From NCBI GenBank assembly GCA_013368315.1, contig JAACJM010000219.1, forward strand, positions 62,001 to 126,000: a DNA stretch of 64,000 nt, in the 5' to 3' direction. This DNA is from Tetrapyrgos nigripes (Eukaryota > Basidiomycota > Agaricomycetes > Agaricales > Campanellaceae). The position numbers and the translations under genes were made by a program. Shown here piece after piece: positions 55,061 through 64,000 of the stretch. The stretch's first letter is position 1. The number at the start of each line of letters is the position of its first letter. The notes beneath the pieces are model-generated. The model saw only the letters and a program-made list of their open reading frames with translations. It was not told the DNA's origin and searched no databases.

Positions 55061-55244
55061 TCATCCATGTCTATCCTTTAGGAAATGAGTAAGTAGGTGA
55101 ATTTGATCATAACTATGAGTATGTGCTCACATCACCACCAGTGAAGCCACAAGGGCTAACATTGACTGAACTGAAATGTGCAGCTTCTTGAGCAGTAGCG
55201 AAGCCAGCAGCGGCAAGGGCAGAGACTACAGCGAAGACGCACAT
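55061..55244 (-). CDS. Possible 42-aa secreted peptide, two exons
   Basis: ATG at 55244 opens a good signal peptide (MCVFAVVSALAAAGFATAQE), then AAHFSSVNVSPCGFTGGD. A gtgagc donor at 55130 and ctaaag acceptor at 55076 (55 nt) join in phase to a five-codon last exon with stop TGA at 55061-55063. A TATAAAAG box lies at 55392-55399 with about 150 bp to the ATG. The very short product could be a worn-down 5' end of a larger small-secreted-protein gene. Confidence 0.4.
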
Positions 55245-55391
55245 AGTTATAGTAAACTGCAACTTGAAGAGGATGAACAAGTAGAGTGAGTAAGCACACT
55301 GGCAAGGCCCAGATGATAGAAAAAGTCAGAGCCCACCTGTTGGTTGTGAGTGTGAGGAAGGATGAGAAGAAGTGTGATGAGGTCAAAGGTG

Positions 55392-55399
55392 CTTTTATA
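55392..55399 (-). promoter_or_regulatory. TATA box upstream of the possible secreted peptide
   Basis: TATAAAAG on minus, followed by a C/T-rich leader (CACTTCTTCTCATCCTTCC), a common fungal promoter layout. Confidence 0.45.
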
Positions 55400-56587
55400 C
55401 TCCATCCACTCGAGTCACACATACAATAATCATCTGCCTTGTGTGAAGGGGGCAGATCATTAGTAAATTCGAATGTATGAAGACTATTATTGGCATTGAT
55501 TCAAGACGGGAGAATGTCACCGTCGTGTAGACCTGGAGATTGCCCAGAGAGGTCGCCGTCTAGAGGAAGGTTGTCGATCTTCAGGAAATTGAATATCTTT
55601 CAAATCATGCTCACACCCGGTACTCACCTTGTAATACCTTACATCCATAATTTTAGAAGTGATCAACTGCGACATAGTACATCGACATTCTCTGAAGTTT
55701 CTGGAGTCAGGTCTAGCTACCAATAGTAGGTGGTACAGAATTTCAAATAGATGTCAGAAAGGGAGAATTAGGAATCTGTGACTGCTTTTATTTTTGGAGC
55801 TTGCAGCATTCAGGGCGGGGTAGTTCTATTACGATCGGTATCACTTGAAAAGAGCTTGGTCGTACTTTGTCTCGCAAGCACCTGGCAAGGTACTCATAAG
55901 GTAGAAACTTGTGGCTGGAACCAAGAGACGAATGTGGAATGATTTTGCAGGAAAGATGTAGTTGGAACAGTCGGGTTAAGGATGGGGATTGGAGAGGGAC
56001 AGAGTACTTATGATGAGGATGGGTGTGGAGAATATGATGAGTGAACAGTGAAGAATGAAGAGGCAGGAGGGCGGAGTTGTGGATATGTTGATCTTGCCCT
56101 TGCACTTTTATCATGGACGATGAAATGACAAAACAATAGAACAGAAAGAGGTGAGTGTTTGATGTTTTCTTTATTTTCTTGATCAAATTTCATTGTTTTC
56201 CTTTCTTTTGTTCTTTTGTTCTGTTGTTTTTGTCAATCTGTCTCTCCAGACCTCTCCCTTATTGATAGATTGATAGGTTTGTGTAGGTTTAGAAAAGTTC
56301 GAGATCACTGATTTGACAATTTGGATGATGACGGAGAGGCGTTGTATGTTCCATGTCAGTGTCAAATGTTGCCGATGTTTCCATTTTCGTTCTCACATCA
56401 ATTTTCGTGCTTTTTCTCGTTTATGACTCCCTTTTCTTCAGATTCAGATGAGGGTGGAAGAGGTGTATATATACAGTATGTTAAACGATAGGAAGACGAA
56501 GCGGAGAAGAGAAGAAGAGAAGAAGAGAAGGAAATAAAGAGAAAGAAGGAAAAGAAGTAAAGAAAGAAAGTGGAAGAAAGAAAGTAA
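55400..56587. other. No supported gene; purine-rich stretch near the LTR
   Basis: Frames on minus at 55788-56365 are low-complexity or motif-free. 56490-56585 is an A/G-rich simple sequence (GAAGA, GAAAGAAG units) directly bordering the copia LTR. Confidence 0.5.
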
Positions 56588-56983
56588 TGAAGCAGCAAAT
56601 ATTTAGCGTAGGGTGACCAGTCAGTAGAACTCACCAAATAGAGTGCTGAGTAGAAAGCTAGTAGAGCTTAGATACGAGTTGCTTGTAGAGCAGATAGAAC
56701 TAGATATTGTTCTGTAGTAACTATGACTTTACAGACAGCTTTTATACTAGATAAAGAGCATGTAATTACTAATATCTACATTGTCCATGGACATACCTAG
56801 AGACTAAGAGGATATTGCCATTGGCCATATTGCTATCTACAGAGATATCACTACATACTAGAAGATAAGAGTAATGTCTGGAGAATGTCCTGAAGGACTA
56901 GCATACTTATAGCTATGTAGAAGTTTCATAATAACTCCATATAGAATCATAGTTACTATACATGGAAGATATATATTTCAACA
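56588..56983 (-). repeat. copia 3' LTR, 396 bp
   Basis: On minus it starts TGTTGAAATATATATC and ends ...TATTTGCTGCTTCA (TG...CA). Its last about 25 bp recur at 63976-64000, marking the end of the 5' LTR. A candidate half of the target duplication is AGTAA at 56583-56587; its partner is outside the window. Confidence 0.85.
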
Positions 56984-56996
56984 CTCCCCCTCACTT
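56984..56996 (-). promoter_or_regulatory. Polypurine tract of the copia element
   Basis: AGTGAGGGGGAG on minus immediately before the 3' LTR start TGTTGA, the standard plus-strand priming site. Confidence 0.8.
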
Positions 56997-57272
56997 TAGA
57001 TGCGGACTTAAGTGCAGCATTGTAAGCGCACATCAAGGATTAAATGATTCTTGCATGAGCATAAACATAATGGAATGAGAGTAGTATCCACTCTGAAAAA
57101 CTTGACGGTTGTTTCCAACCCATAAGTATATTTAAGAATCAAAGAATAGTCCTAACTCATTTCGGAATTTAAGAAAATTAATGTGCCCAAGATTCTTTGT
57201 TAGAAGGTCTGCACGATTTTCGTTTCCAGGAGTAAAATAGAGTTGGATCTTTTTAGACTCCTGAATCAGTTC

Positions 57273-59544
57273 TCATATAAAATGGTAACGTATATCAATA
57301 TGCTTCGATCTTGATTCAGTGATAGGATTTTGACTAATAAAAATCGAGCCTTGATTGTCACCAACAATAGGAACATGATTTAATTTAAAATTAACTTCTT
57401 TTAATAGAGTTTTAATCCATAGAGCCTGTTTCGCACATTCACAAAGTGCCATGTACTCAGCTTCAGTGGAGGACAATGCAACAGTTTTTTGTTTTCGACT
57501 TGACCAGCAGACTGAGCCCTGTGCAAGCTCAAATATAAAGCCAGTCTGTGAATGACAATTATCTCTATCTTGTGCCCAGTCACTATCACAAAAACCTATT
57601 AGACCACTAGATTTAGATCCATCATAGATGAGTCTATTTGATGACTTTTTCTAAATAGTCTTCTTGATCGAGAGTAAGAATACTTTTCTTTTGATCACGT
57701 TCTATGCGCATGCCTAAAAATTTCCTTTGCATCTCCAAGATCATGAGATTCCCATTTAGCCATGAATTGATTCATCAATCTGTTTAATAATTGCAGATCT
57801 GAACCCATCCATAACGCATCATCTACATATATGATGGCTATTATGGTTTTGCCATTCATACAATAAATATATACGTCGGCATCTGAATGTAAGCGCTTAA
57901 AGCCTAAAGATTGCATATACAGTCCACCAGGCTAAGCTTGCTTGTTTCAGACCATAAAATGCCTTGCGTAACCTCCAAACCTTGCTTCTGTCCTGACTAA
58001 CAAAGCCATCAGGCTGTGTCATATAGATTTCTTCGTCAAGAAGTCCATAGAGAAAAACACTTTTGACATCTAGTCTCTATAGCAGCAATGGCAAGTAACA
58101 GTCTAACCGTTTCGAAGTGGACTACTGGACTGAATACATTGTTATAATCAATTCCTTCTGTCTGGGAAAAACTCTTTGCAACGAGTTGTGCACGTTTTGT
58201 TTTGTTTGATTTAATATTGAATACCCAACAACATCTGACTGGTTTACGACCTTTAGGAAGATTTACCAATTCAAAGACATTTCGTTTTTTCAATTGATCA
58301 ATCTCATACTGACAAGCTTCTTCCCATTGCTTTTTAAGATCCTTTGGAGCGTTCCTGAAATCATTCGTTGATGTCCAGTGCTGCACAAAGGTCTTATTTT
58401 CCCAATAGTCTATCAGATCTTTTGTAACTTTATCTCTTTTATTTTTTGGATCTGGATCTCTATTGGTATCATGATGATATAGATATTCATCCACTAAAGC
58501 AATAGTAGTATTGTGAATAAACAGAGGTGTCACAGAGGAACTTCCTTGTTTATTATTTACAAATGCCTGTGATAAGAGATAATTTTGTAACCATACTCCC
58601 CCTTGTTGTACACATTGTTCTAGAACATCTTGTTCAAGAAACTCTGCAATTTCTCCACTAGGTCCTGCTTCTGTCTCAGATTGATCTTTATTGTCACTCT
58701 CTTCTCTGATTTGAGAAGTAGATGGAGTTGGATCTGTTACAGTTTGCGAACCAGTAGCACGAGATTGAGAATGAGTTACTCTAGTCCATCCACTGCATGG
58801 TATGTCTCTACTGTGTTGCATGTTCAGATCTGTAATTCTCCAATTTGGTCTAGATTGACGATCTGAAGATCTAGTCTGATTTGGATTAGGTTCTCTATTT
58901 ATAAATCTACCAGTTGTTAAATCAACATTGCGTGGATTAACTGGTTGAGGACCTTGTACAGGTACAGGATCAGTAGGTACTTGAGCAGGTGGTTCTGGTG
59001 CAGGTGGTGGAGTCAGTTCACGAGATTGTATAGATGCTGTTTCAGAGTCATTTGGATCAGAAGATTGGTGTGCACCATCATGGTCTTCGGAACTATCATC
59101 CGAACCATTTCCATCATCAATATTTTGATGATTACCATTACCTTCATTGGGTGGTGGACCCTGATGATCAAAACGATCTCGGAACAGGTCATCTAAATTG
59201 AGGGGTACTACAGGGTCAGGTGGGAGATTATTTGTACCCTGTTTGTGCAAACTGCACATTAATTCAGAAGGTTGGACAGGTTTGGTGGATTTGTCGCTTT
59301 CTTCTGTTTCGGATGATAAGACTCGTGGAAACCATTTCTCAATGAAGAGTGCTTGTGGATTAACAAAGAGTGAATTGTCACATCTCATGAATAACCAGGC
59401 TTTAGAACCTTTTTCATAACCAACGAAGATCATTAATTCCAATTTTGGGGAGAGTTTGTTTACTCTTTTCTTTTCTGGAATGAATACATATGCAGCGTAT
59501 CCCCAAGAATGGAAATATGTACATCTGGTTTCTTTTTTTACCAC
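57273..59544 (-). pseudogene. copia reverse transcriptase and RNase H
   Basis: The frame from 59544 includes the end of integrase (WGYAAYVFIPEKKRVNKLSP), a long acidic/Pro-rich linker, then RT: QWEEACQYEIDQLKKRNVFE, RAQLVAKSFSQTEGIDYNNV, FSPVVHFETVRLLLAIAAIE. A shift near 58080 precedes MTQPDGF-type sequence, then FKRLHSDADVYIY and the active site AIIYVDDALWMGSD (57850-57800). RNase H shows SSTEAEYMALCECAKQALW, GDNQGSIFISQNP and ESRSKHIDIRYHFI, ending at 57273. Multiple frameshifts; not functional. Confidence 0.88.
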
Positions 59545-60271
59545 AATTCAAAAGGAGTCTTCCAATTGAGTCATTTTGTTGGTGTGCTGTGGCAAGAGAA
59601 AATTCCCACCAAGAAGGAGGTCCATTTGCATGATGGTGCATGGATTCTGACTTCTCGTTGAGTGTTCTAATTATTCTCTCAGCACGACCATTCTGTTCAT
59701 GTATGTATGGGGCTGACTTTTGTCTTCTAATGCCTTTTTCAGCAAGAAAGTTGTCAAAATCTTTGTTCATAAACTCTGTTCCCAAACCTGATCATAAAGT
59801 CTTTAGTTTTTTGCCAGTAGATTGTTCTGCCCAGGCAACATACATCTTGAAAGACTTAAAGACATCAAATTTCCTTACTAAAAGGAAGGTTACAGGGGAA
59901 GAACTAAAGTCATCAAGAAAGACAACGAAATACTCGTACTTGTGATATGATATAGATGGTTGTTGTTTTACATCTGTATGCACAAGTTATAATACTTCTG
60001 TAGCTTGCTTTTCTGGCAAAGGATAAGATTTCGATGGAGTCTTGCCTAAAGCACAGCCTTGACATACATTATGTTTAGGTACTTTAAAAGGTTTCAAGCC
60101 TTTAGTATTCTCAATAATATGACTTTCCACTGCCTTTCCAGCATGTCCATAGCAGTTATGCACGATGTCATAATCAGTAAGAGTAGATGATAAATTTGCT
60201 GACTCAGGAATGATTATCTTCGACTTGAGCCAATGCAAATTGTCTTTCCGATGCATTGGTAATAATGTCAT
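59414..60271 (-). pseudogene. copia integrase, catalytic residue lost
   Basis: The zinc-binding part is HNCYGHAGKAVESHI...HNVCQGCALGKTPSK. The core shows VHTDV, YFVVFLDDFSSSPVTF and GTEFMNKDFDNFLAEKGIRR, then SAPYIHEQNGRAERIIRTLN. Where the family has TLRSD before GTEF, this copy has a TGA stop and Gly (GGT at 59786-59788), so the second catalytic Asp is lost. Confidence 0.85.
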
Positions 60272-60316
60272 CAGAAGACTTTGATCTACTTCTTTCCGAA
60301 ACTCGGACTTGCCATC

Positions 60317-60771
60317 TCATGAGATTTCATAGTATCCTTCACGAAGAATACATCCTCGAGACAATAAACGATGTGTGCAAGTTGGTTGATAAAACACTGG
60401 GTATAGTTTTATAGTATGTTTGACTCCTTCTTCATTGATGTGTTCAATAAACACAGTTCCAACACCTTCAAGGTAAGTTTCAGATCTTTTATCAGCAATC
60501 TGAAGTGGAATTGGATTGGGTAACTTATGGTACTGAGCAAAATCCATTAAATTGTTTGTAATGTGAGTCGATGACCTGAATCTGAAACCCAATAGGTTAT
60601 TTCATCAGTGATCTTACTCTTACAAGTACTATTCAACGGATACTTTTCACACATTGAGCAATGTGCACGAGCAACAAAACTTTGTTCACAAATAAATACA
60701 GGCACATCATTTGTATTAATAGTACAATTGTCTATAGCCACTAGGGCTGTATGAGATTCACAATAGTCCAA
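60317..60771 (-). pseudogene. copia aspartic protease, frameshifted at the active site
   Basis: EITYWVSDSG in one frame is followed one base over by SSTHITNNLMDFAQYH, LPLQIADKRSETYLEGVGTV and HRLLSRGCIL. The motif DSGSSTH is the copia protease active site; the one-base shift falls right at it (about 60565-60570). Confidence 0.82.
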
Positions 60772-63129
60772 TTACATTGAGATCTGAGGCAATTGTATGA
60801 GTGCACTATTTTTATTAGAGGTGTGAGATACTTGCCAGAAAGCCATAGTTTCATCTCCATCAATATAGATTTCCACATCTGATTCTGAACCAAGACTGAC
60901 ACCATCATCATTGGCAAGATATCCAGAAGAAATGGAAACATTGATAGCATCTGCCAGAGATGAGGGACCAGCTTCTTCTTCTAAAGGTGCATCATAGTGA
61001 GGTTTCTTTGAGGTATTTCCAGATTCATCAGGTTCTCTTTTCATATTCTCGAGGATTGGATCTGTGAACATGTGAGACATTCTGTCTTGCCACATTTTGA
61101 ATGCAACACTCAGAGGAATATATTTAAAGGAACTTCCTTTGCTATGATCCGAAGATGTAGAATCTGATGACTCAGAAGAAGACAAACCTCGAACAGCCTT
61201 TCGCTTTCTACTCGAAGACGATGATGACGCTTTGGTATGATTGAAAGGTAGAGTGCAAATAAAATCAGGATATAGCAATGTATCATGAAATTGAGTGTTA
61301 ATTGTGTAACACCATTTGTGCACATAACAGATTGAGCAGGAGTAGGCCAGTAAGCTCTCTCAATCAAGGAAGGAGGCTTTGAAGGGACTGGCTCACTTTT
61401 TTAAACTGCTGTGGAATCCATTTATAGTTGCGCATATCAGACAAAGCTTTATTCATGATATAACGGCAGAAATACTCAACCTCTTCCTCGATTTGTTTCT
61501 GAATGGGATGGATGATTGCTTCATGATCAAACCATTGGTTTGTCATGTCTTCGTCGCCATTGAGATCCTCTTTTGCTCGAAGATAAGGTTCTGTATGAGT
61601 GCCATCAGAATTGTATGTGTAATCCCAAATTTCGGCTAGCTTACAGGTCATTTGATGACGAGCTTCTACTCTGAGAAAGCTCTCAAAATCAACTTTCTCC
61701 TGTGCGAGTTCATTGATCATGAGTCTCTCATAATGAGTAAGAATGAAGTAACCCAAAATCGTTTGCAGTCTGACCTGTTTAGCTAAGTTCCGCTTTACTC
61801 TTTCCTTCAACGAAGAATCATTGTTCTCGTCAATAAAGCAATCTGATTGGACAATCAGAAAGTTATGATAGGGAAGAAGTTCATAAATGGGTTGCTCACA
61901 CGTCTCGGGTAGATCATCAGTATCACTGATTACTATTGGATCTAATGTGGCATTCATAAAAGGATTTGCCATAAAAGTGGTCACCATTAAAGGAGCATCA
62001 TCATCATCATCAGAGTCTGAATCAGCATCAACTTCTGGATTAGCTAACTGAGCGATACCTTTCTTGGAACCCTTCTTCTTCTTACTGTGACGAGTTTTCT
62101 TCTTCTTATCTCCCCCTTGATTTGCATCACCTGTTGTAACATTATTAGAAGGTTCCTGAGGTTTGGGTTGTTTACCCTTACCCTTATTTTGGTTCTTCTG
62201 TTTAGAAGATCCAGCCTTCTGGTTGTTCCAATTGGGTGCAGAATCAAACTTTCGTCTATCTCCAGTAATGCGGGTAAGAAGAGATGATTCAGAAGATTGA
62301 CCAGTCCGTTGTTTGTACTTGACGAGAATAAGTCCTTCCACATGTGCCATAGTCAGGTTCTTTGGTTCGATAGTGGCAAGTGTAAATTGAGCATAATTTC
62401 CCCAGGATTGCGGAATGCGATCCATCAAGAAAAGAGCTCTAAACTTGTCATCGACTGTGAATACATATGCTTTAAGACGTGTGAGAACTGCTCCCAGAGA
62501 TGCAATCTGGTTTGCAGGATCTTTCTTCTCATCAAGCGTCCAAGACATGAACTCTTTGAAATCTAAGAACCATGATGTCAGGCCAGGAGAACTGTATTTC
62601 TTGTCTATTTTTCCCAAAGCATATAGCAGGTATAATCTCCTTTTGCTTTGGCACAACGGTTTTCATCTATTTCTTCTCTAGTGAACTCTCTCATCTTCCA
62701 ACCCACATCATTCGGAAGAAAGGAGGAAATAAAACCCAAAGCCTGTTCATCTTTGTCATTCCAAGAGCTTTGAAGCTTATAAGTTTCAACTAATTCCCGA
62801 TCATGTTTTTTAACCAAAATTTGATATTGATTCCATTGATCAGTGAAGGTATCAATGATTTGGTTATAAGACGATTGTTTGGATTCAGTTAAAGCGTTAA
62901 AAACTTCATTAGAAACTTGTACAAATCCTTTAGGAAAAGAAGGTGCATTACCTGTTTCAGTGGGACTTGTGTTCACATAATGCTTTTGGGTACCTGAAGC
63001 AACCCTGCTAAGCCCTTTAGCTTCAAGGAGGTGGGTGATAGCATAGTTCCAAAACTCATAATTGGTAGTATTGAGGATGGGAACATTAAAGATGCTTTCA
63101 GAGTTGTTGTTAGCGTTGTTGGAAGACAT
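60772..63129 (-). pseudogene. copia gag and gag-pol spacer, no CCHC knuckle seen
   Basis: ATG at 63129 opens MSSNNANNNSESIFNVPILN, TTNYEFWNYAITHLLEAKGL and the UBN2-type Gag helices. At an A5 run near 62600 the frame passes (-1) to KKYSSPGLTSWFLDFKEFMS and onward (QIASLGAVLTRLKAYVFTVD; RIPQSWGNYAQFTLATIEPK), then a Lys-rich KKKTRHSKKKKGSKK tail, an acidic Asp run, and an unusual long extra segment (DCFIDENNDSSLKERVKRNL to the stop at 61364). A further segment, 61323-60772, has SSSSSSRKRKAVRGLSSSES. No CxxCxxxxHxxxxC zinc knuckle is visible, although Lys-rich runs may substitute. Confidence 0.75.
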
Positions 63130-63960
63130 ATTGATCTATGAAGCATCAATCAGTAAAGATGTGCATTCAATAGGTCACAAGTACCAAGGAACATCGAAGG
63201 GTCTAATACAACCAAAGTGTATAGGATGATCGCAATATTCCTTCTCCTTTCTGAGCAAACGCCTCAGACAAGGAATGTACATAATACATTTGCATTAATC
63301 AACTATATGCCAGTAGAAAACCGTTCATCGGTACGTGCACATAATGGAATCCTATATTAACTCCTTCATCAGTGCTTCTTGATCAATTTCACACTGTCAG
63401 AGACCATACTCTTGACAGAGAGCACATGATTACTCTAGAAGTCGCAATATTGACCGTAGTGGCACAGTACTTCCTAATGGGTATAGAGATGTCTTAAAGC
63501 ATATAGGGGAGCACTATCTAACTACTGTTTTTCTATAGATCTAGATTGGCGACTTTTATAAATGCCCCTGGCTCATCCGAATGACTACGGAGTTTTGCCT
63601 GAGTGCGAAAAAACAGTCCCACACTAAAGTGGAGGCTGCAAAGCGTGCCAGTTACTCTGCATACAACTATCTGTAGATCCATAAGGGTTCCACAAATAAC
63701 TGTTACAGGTATAGAGTGACTTATCTAGATCTATAACTAAACCAGCAAAGAGTGCCTAATGCGACTCTAAACTGAACCCAGGTTATATATTTTACCGGGC
63801 AATATAGATGAAGAAGGAGATAAAGCGAAACATCGATCCACCAACTGCACAACATCGAGTCTGACAGCTTACTCGGTGATGAGCTCGCCGTTGACCTCGA
63901 CAATGCGATCCATCTTGACAACGTAGTTGTATGGGATAAGACCAGCATCGATGGCCCTCG
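63130..63960 (-). other. copia untranslated leader with a GC-rich reading frame
   Basis: Between the primer-binding region and gag. It contains, near 63955-63870 on minus, the open stretch RAIDAGLIPYNYVVKMDRIV plus EVNGELITE and a stop, with C/G-rich third positions unlike the rest of the element. The origin is unknown. The rest is AT-rich and non-coding. Confidence 0.5.
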
Positions 63961-63975
63961 GGGCCCATAACCTAA
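63961..63975 (-). promoter_or_regulatory. Probable tRNA primer-binding site
   Basis: TTAGGTTATGGGCCC on minus, immediately after the LTR's terminal CA, at the position of a primer-binding site. The tRNA species was not identified. Confidence 0.5.
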
Positions 63976-64000
63976 TGAAGCAGCAAATATTCAGCGTATG
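63976..64000 (-). repeat. copia 5' LTR, last 25 bp
   Basis: TGAAGCAGCAAATATTCAGC on plus matches 56588 onward (TGAAGCAGCAAATATTTAGC); the rest of the LTR lies outside the window. Confidence 0.8.

Larger units (their letters stand above)
56588..64000 (-). mobile_element. Ty1/copia LTR retrotransposon, degenerate, 5' LTR truncated by window edge
   Basis: Minus-strand order: 5' LTR (63976 to beyond 64000), primer-binding-site region, leader, gag, protease, integrase, RT, RNase H, polypurine tract, 3' LTR (56983-56588). The order integrase before RT is diagnostic for copia. Frames are broken in every domain. Confidence 0.9.

Noticed and set aside
55788..56365. Minus ORFs rich in His/Ser/Lys
   Set aside because: Low-complexity flanks of the copia LTR; no domain or splice logic.
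1..64000. CRISPR array or prokaryotic operon structure
   Set aside because: Repeats are minisatellites or transposon ends; genes have spliceosomal introns.

Overview
The window reads as nuclear DNA of a basidiomycete fungus, most likely an Agaricomycete. The evidence is in the genes: short GT-AG introns (mostly 55-90 nt), a ten-exon basidiomycete laccase, a DUF6533-type membrane protein, F-box proteins of the type common in Agaricomycetes, a HET domain, and a KDZ transposase with CxC cysteine clusters. No rRNA, CRISPR or convincing tRNA was seen. All exon joins below were worked out by hand from splice signals and reading-frame phase.

Layout. 1-14 kb is gene-poor and transposon-worn: a broken hAT transposase end (24-831), a 1.4-kb TIR element (979-2356), a 985-bp TIR element (8041-9025), fold-back and tandem repeats, and one small spliced gene for a secreted cysteine-rich peptide (10538-10774, minus). 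14-21 kb holds a Helitron N-terminal fragment, a single-pass membrane protein, a DUF6533 seven-TM-like gene that appears broken, and an F-box gene. 21.6-26.1 kb is a decayed Helitron in which the Rep part runs directly into the last part of the Pif1-like helicase.

26.2-42.5 kb is the host-gene island: an F-box protein (689 codons, four exons), a secreted cupin-like protein, a single-pass membrane protein, a HET remnant, a 77-residue double-stranded-RNA-binding protein, a laccase (521 aa) and a divergently placed predicted mitochondrial membrane protein (366 aa). Several less certain or decayed genes lie between them.

43.0-64.0 kb is a transposon nest. A KDZ element (43010-46789) contains two short hAT-like elements, each with a perfect 8-bp target duplication, one of them inside a transposase intron. 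Next comes a tyrosine-recombinase retrotransposon (about 46.9-52.8 kb). It is interrupted in the reverse-transcriptase active-site region by a 1994-bp TIR element, and its recombinase gene carries a local inversion flanked by 91-bp inverted arms. After a hairpin element, a TIR element with an internal minisatellite, and a possible 42-residue secreted peptide, the window ends in a minus-strand Ty1/copia retrotransposon whose 5' LTR runs off the right edge.

Across unrelated elements most premature stops are TGA where the family has Arg (CGA), which suggests C-to-T decay at CpG. The host genes do not form an obvious pathway; laccase, cupin, membrane and small secreted proteins point to ordinary extracellular and cell-surface functions.
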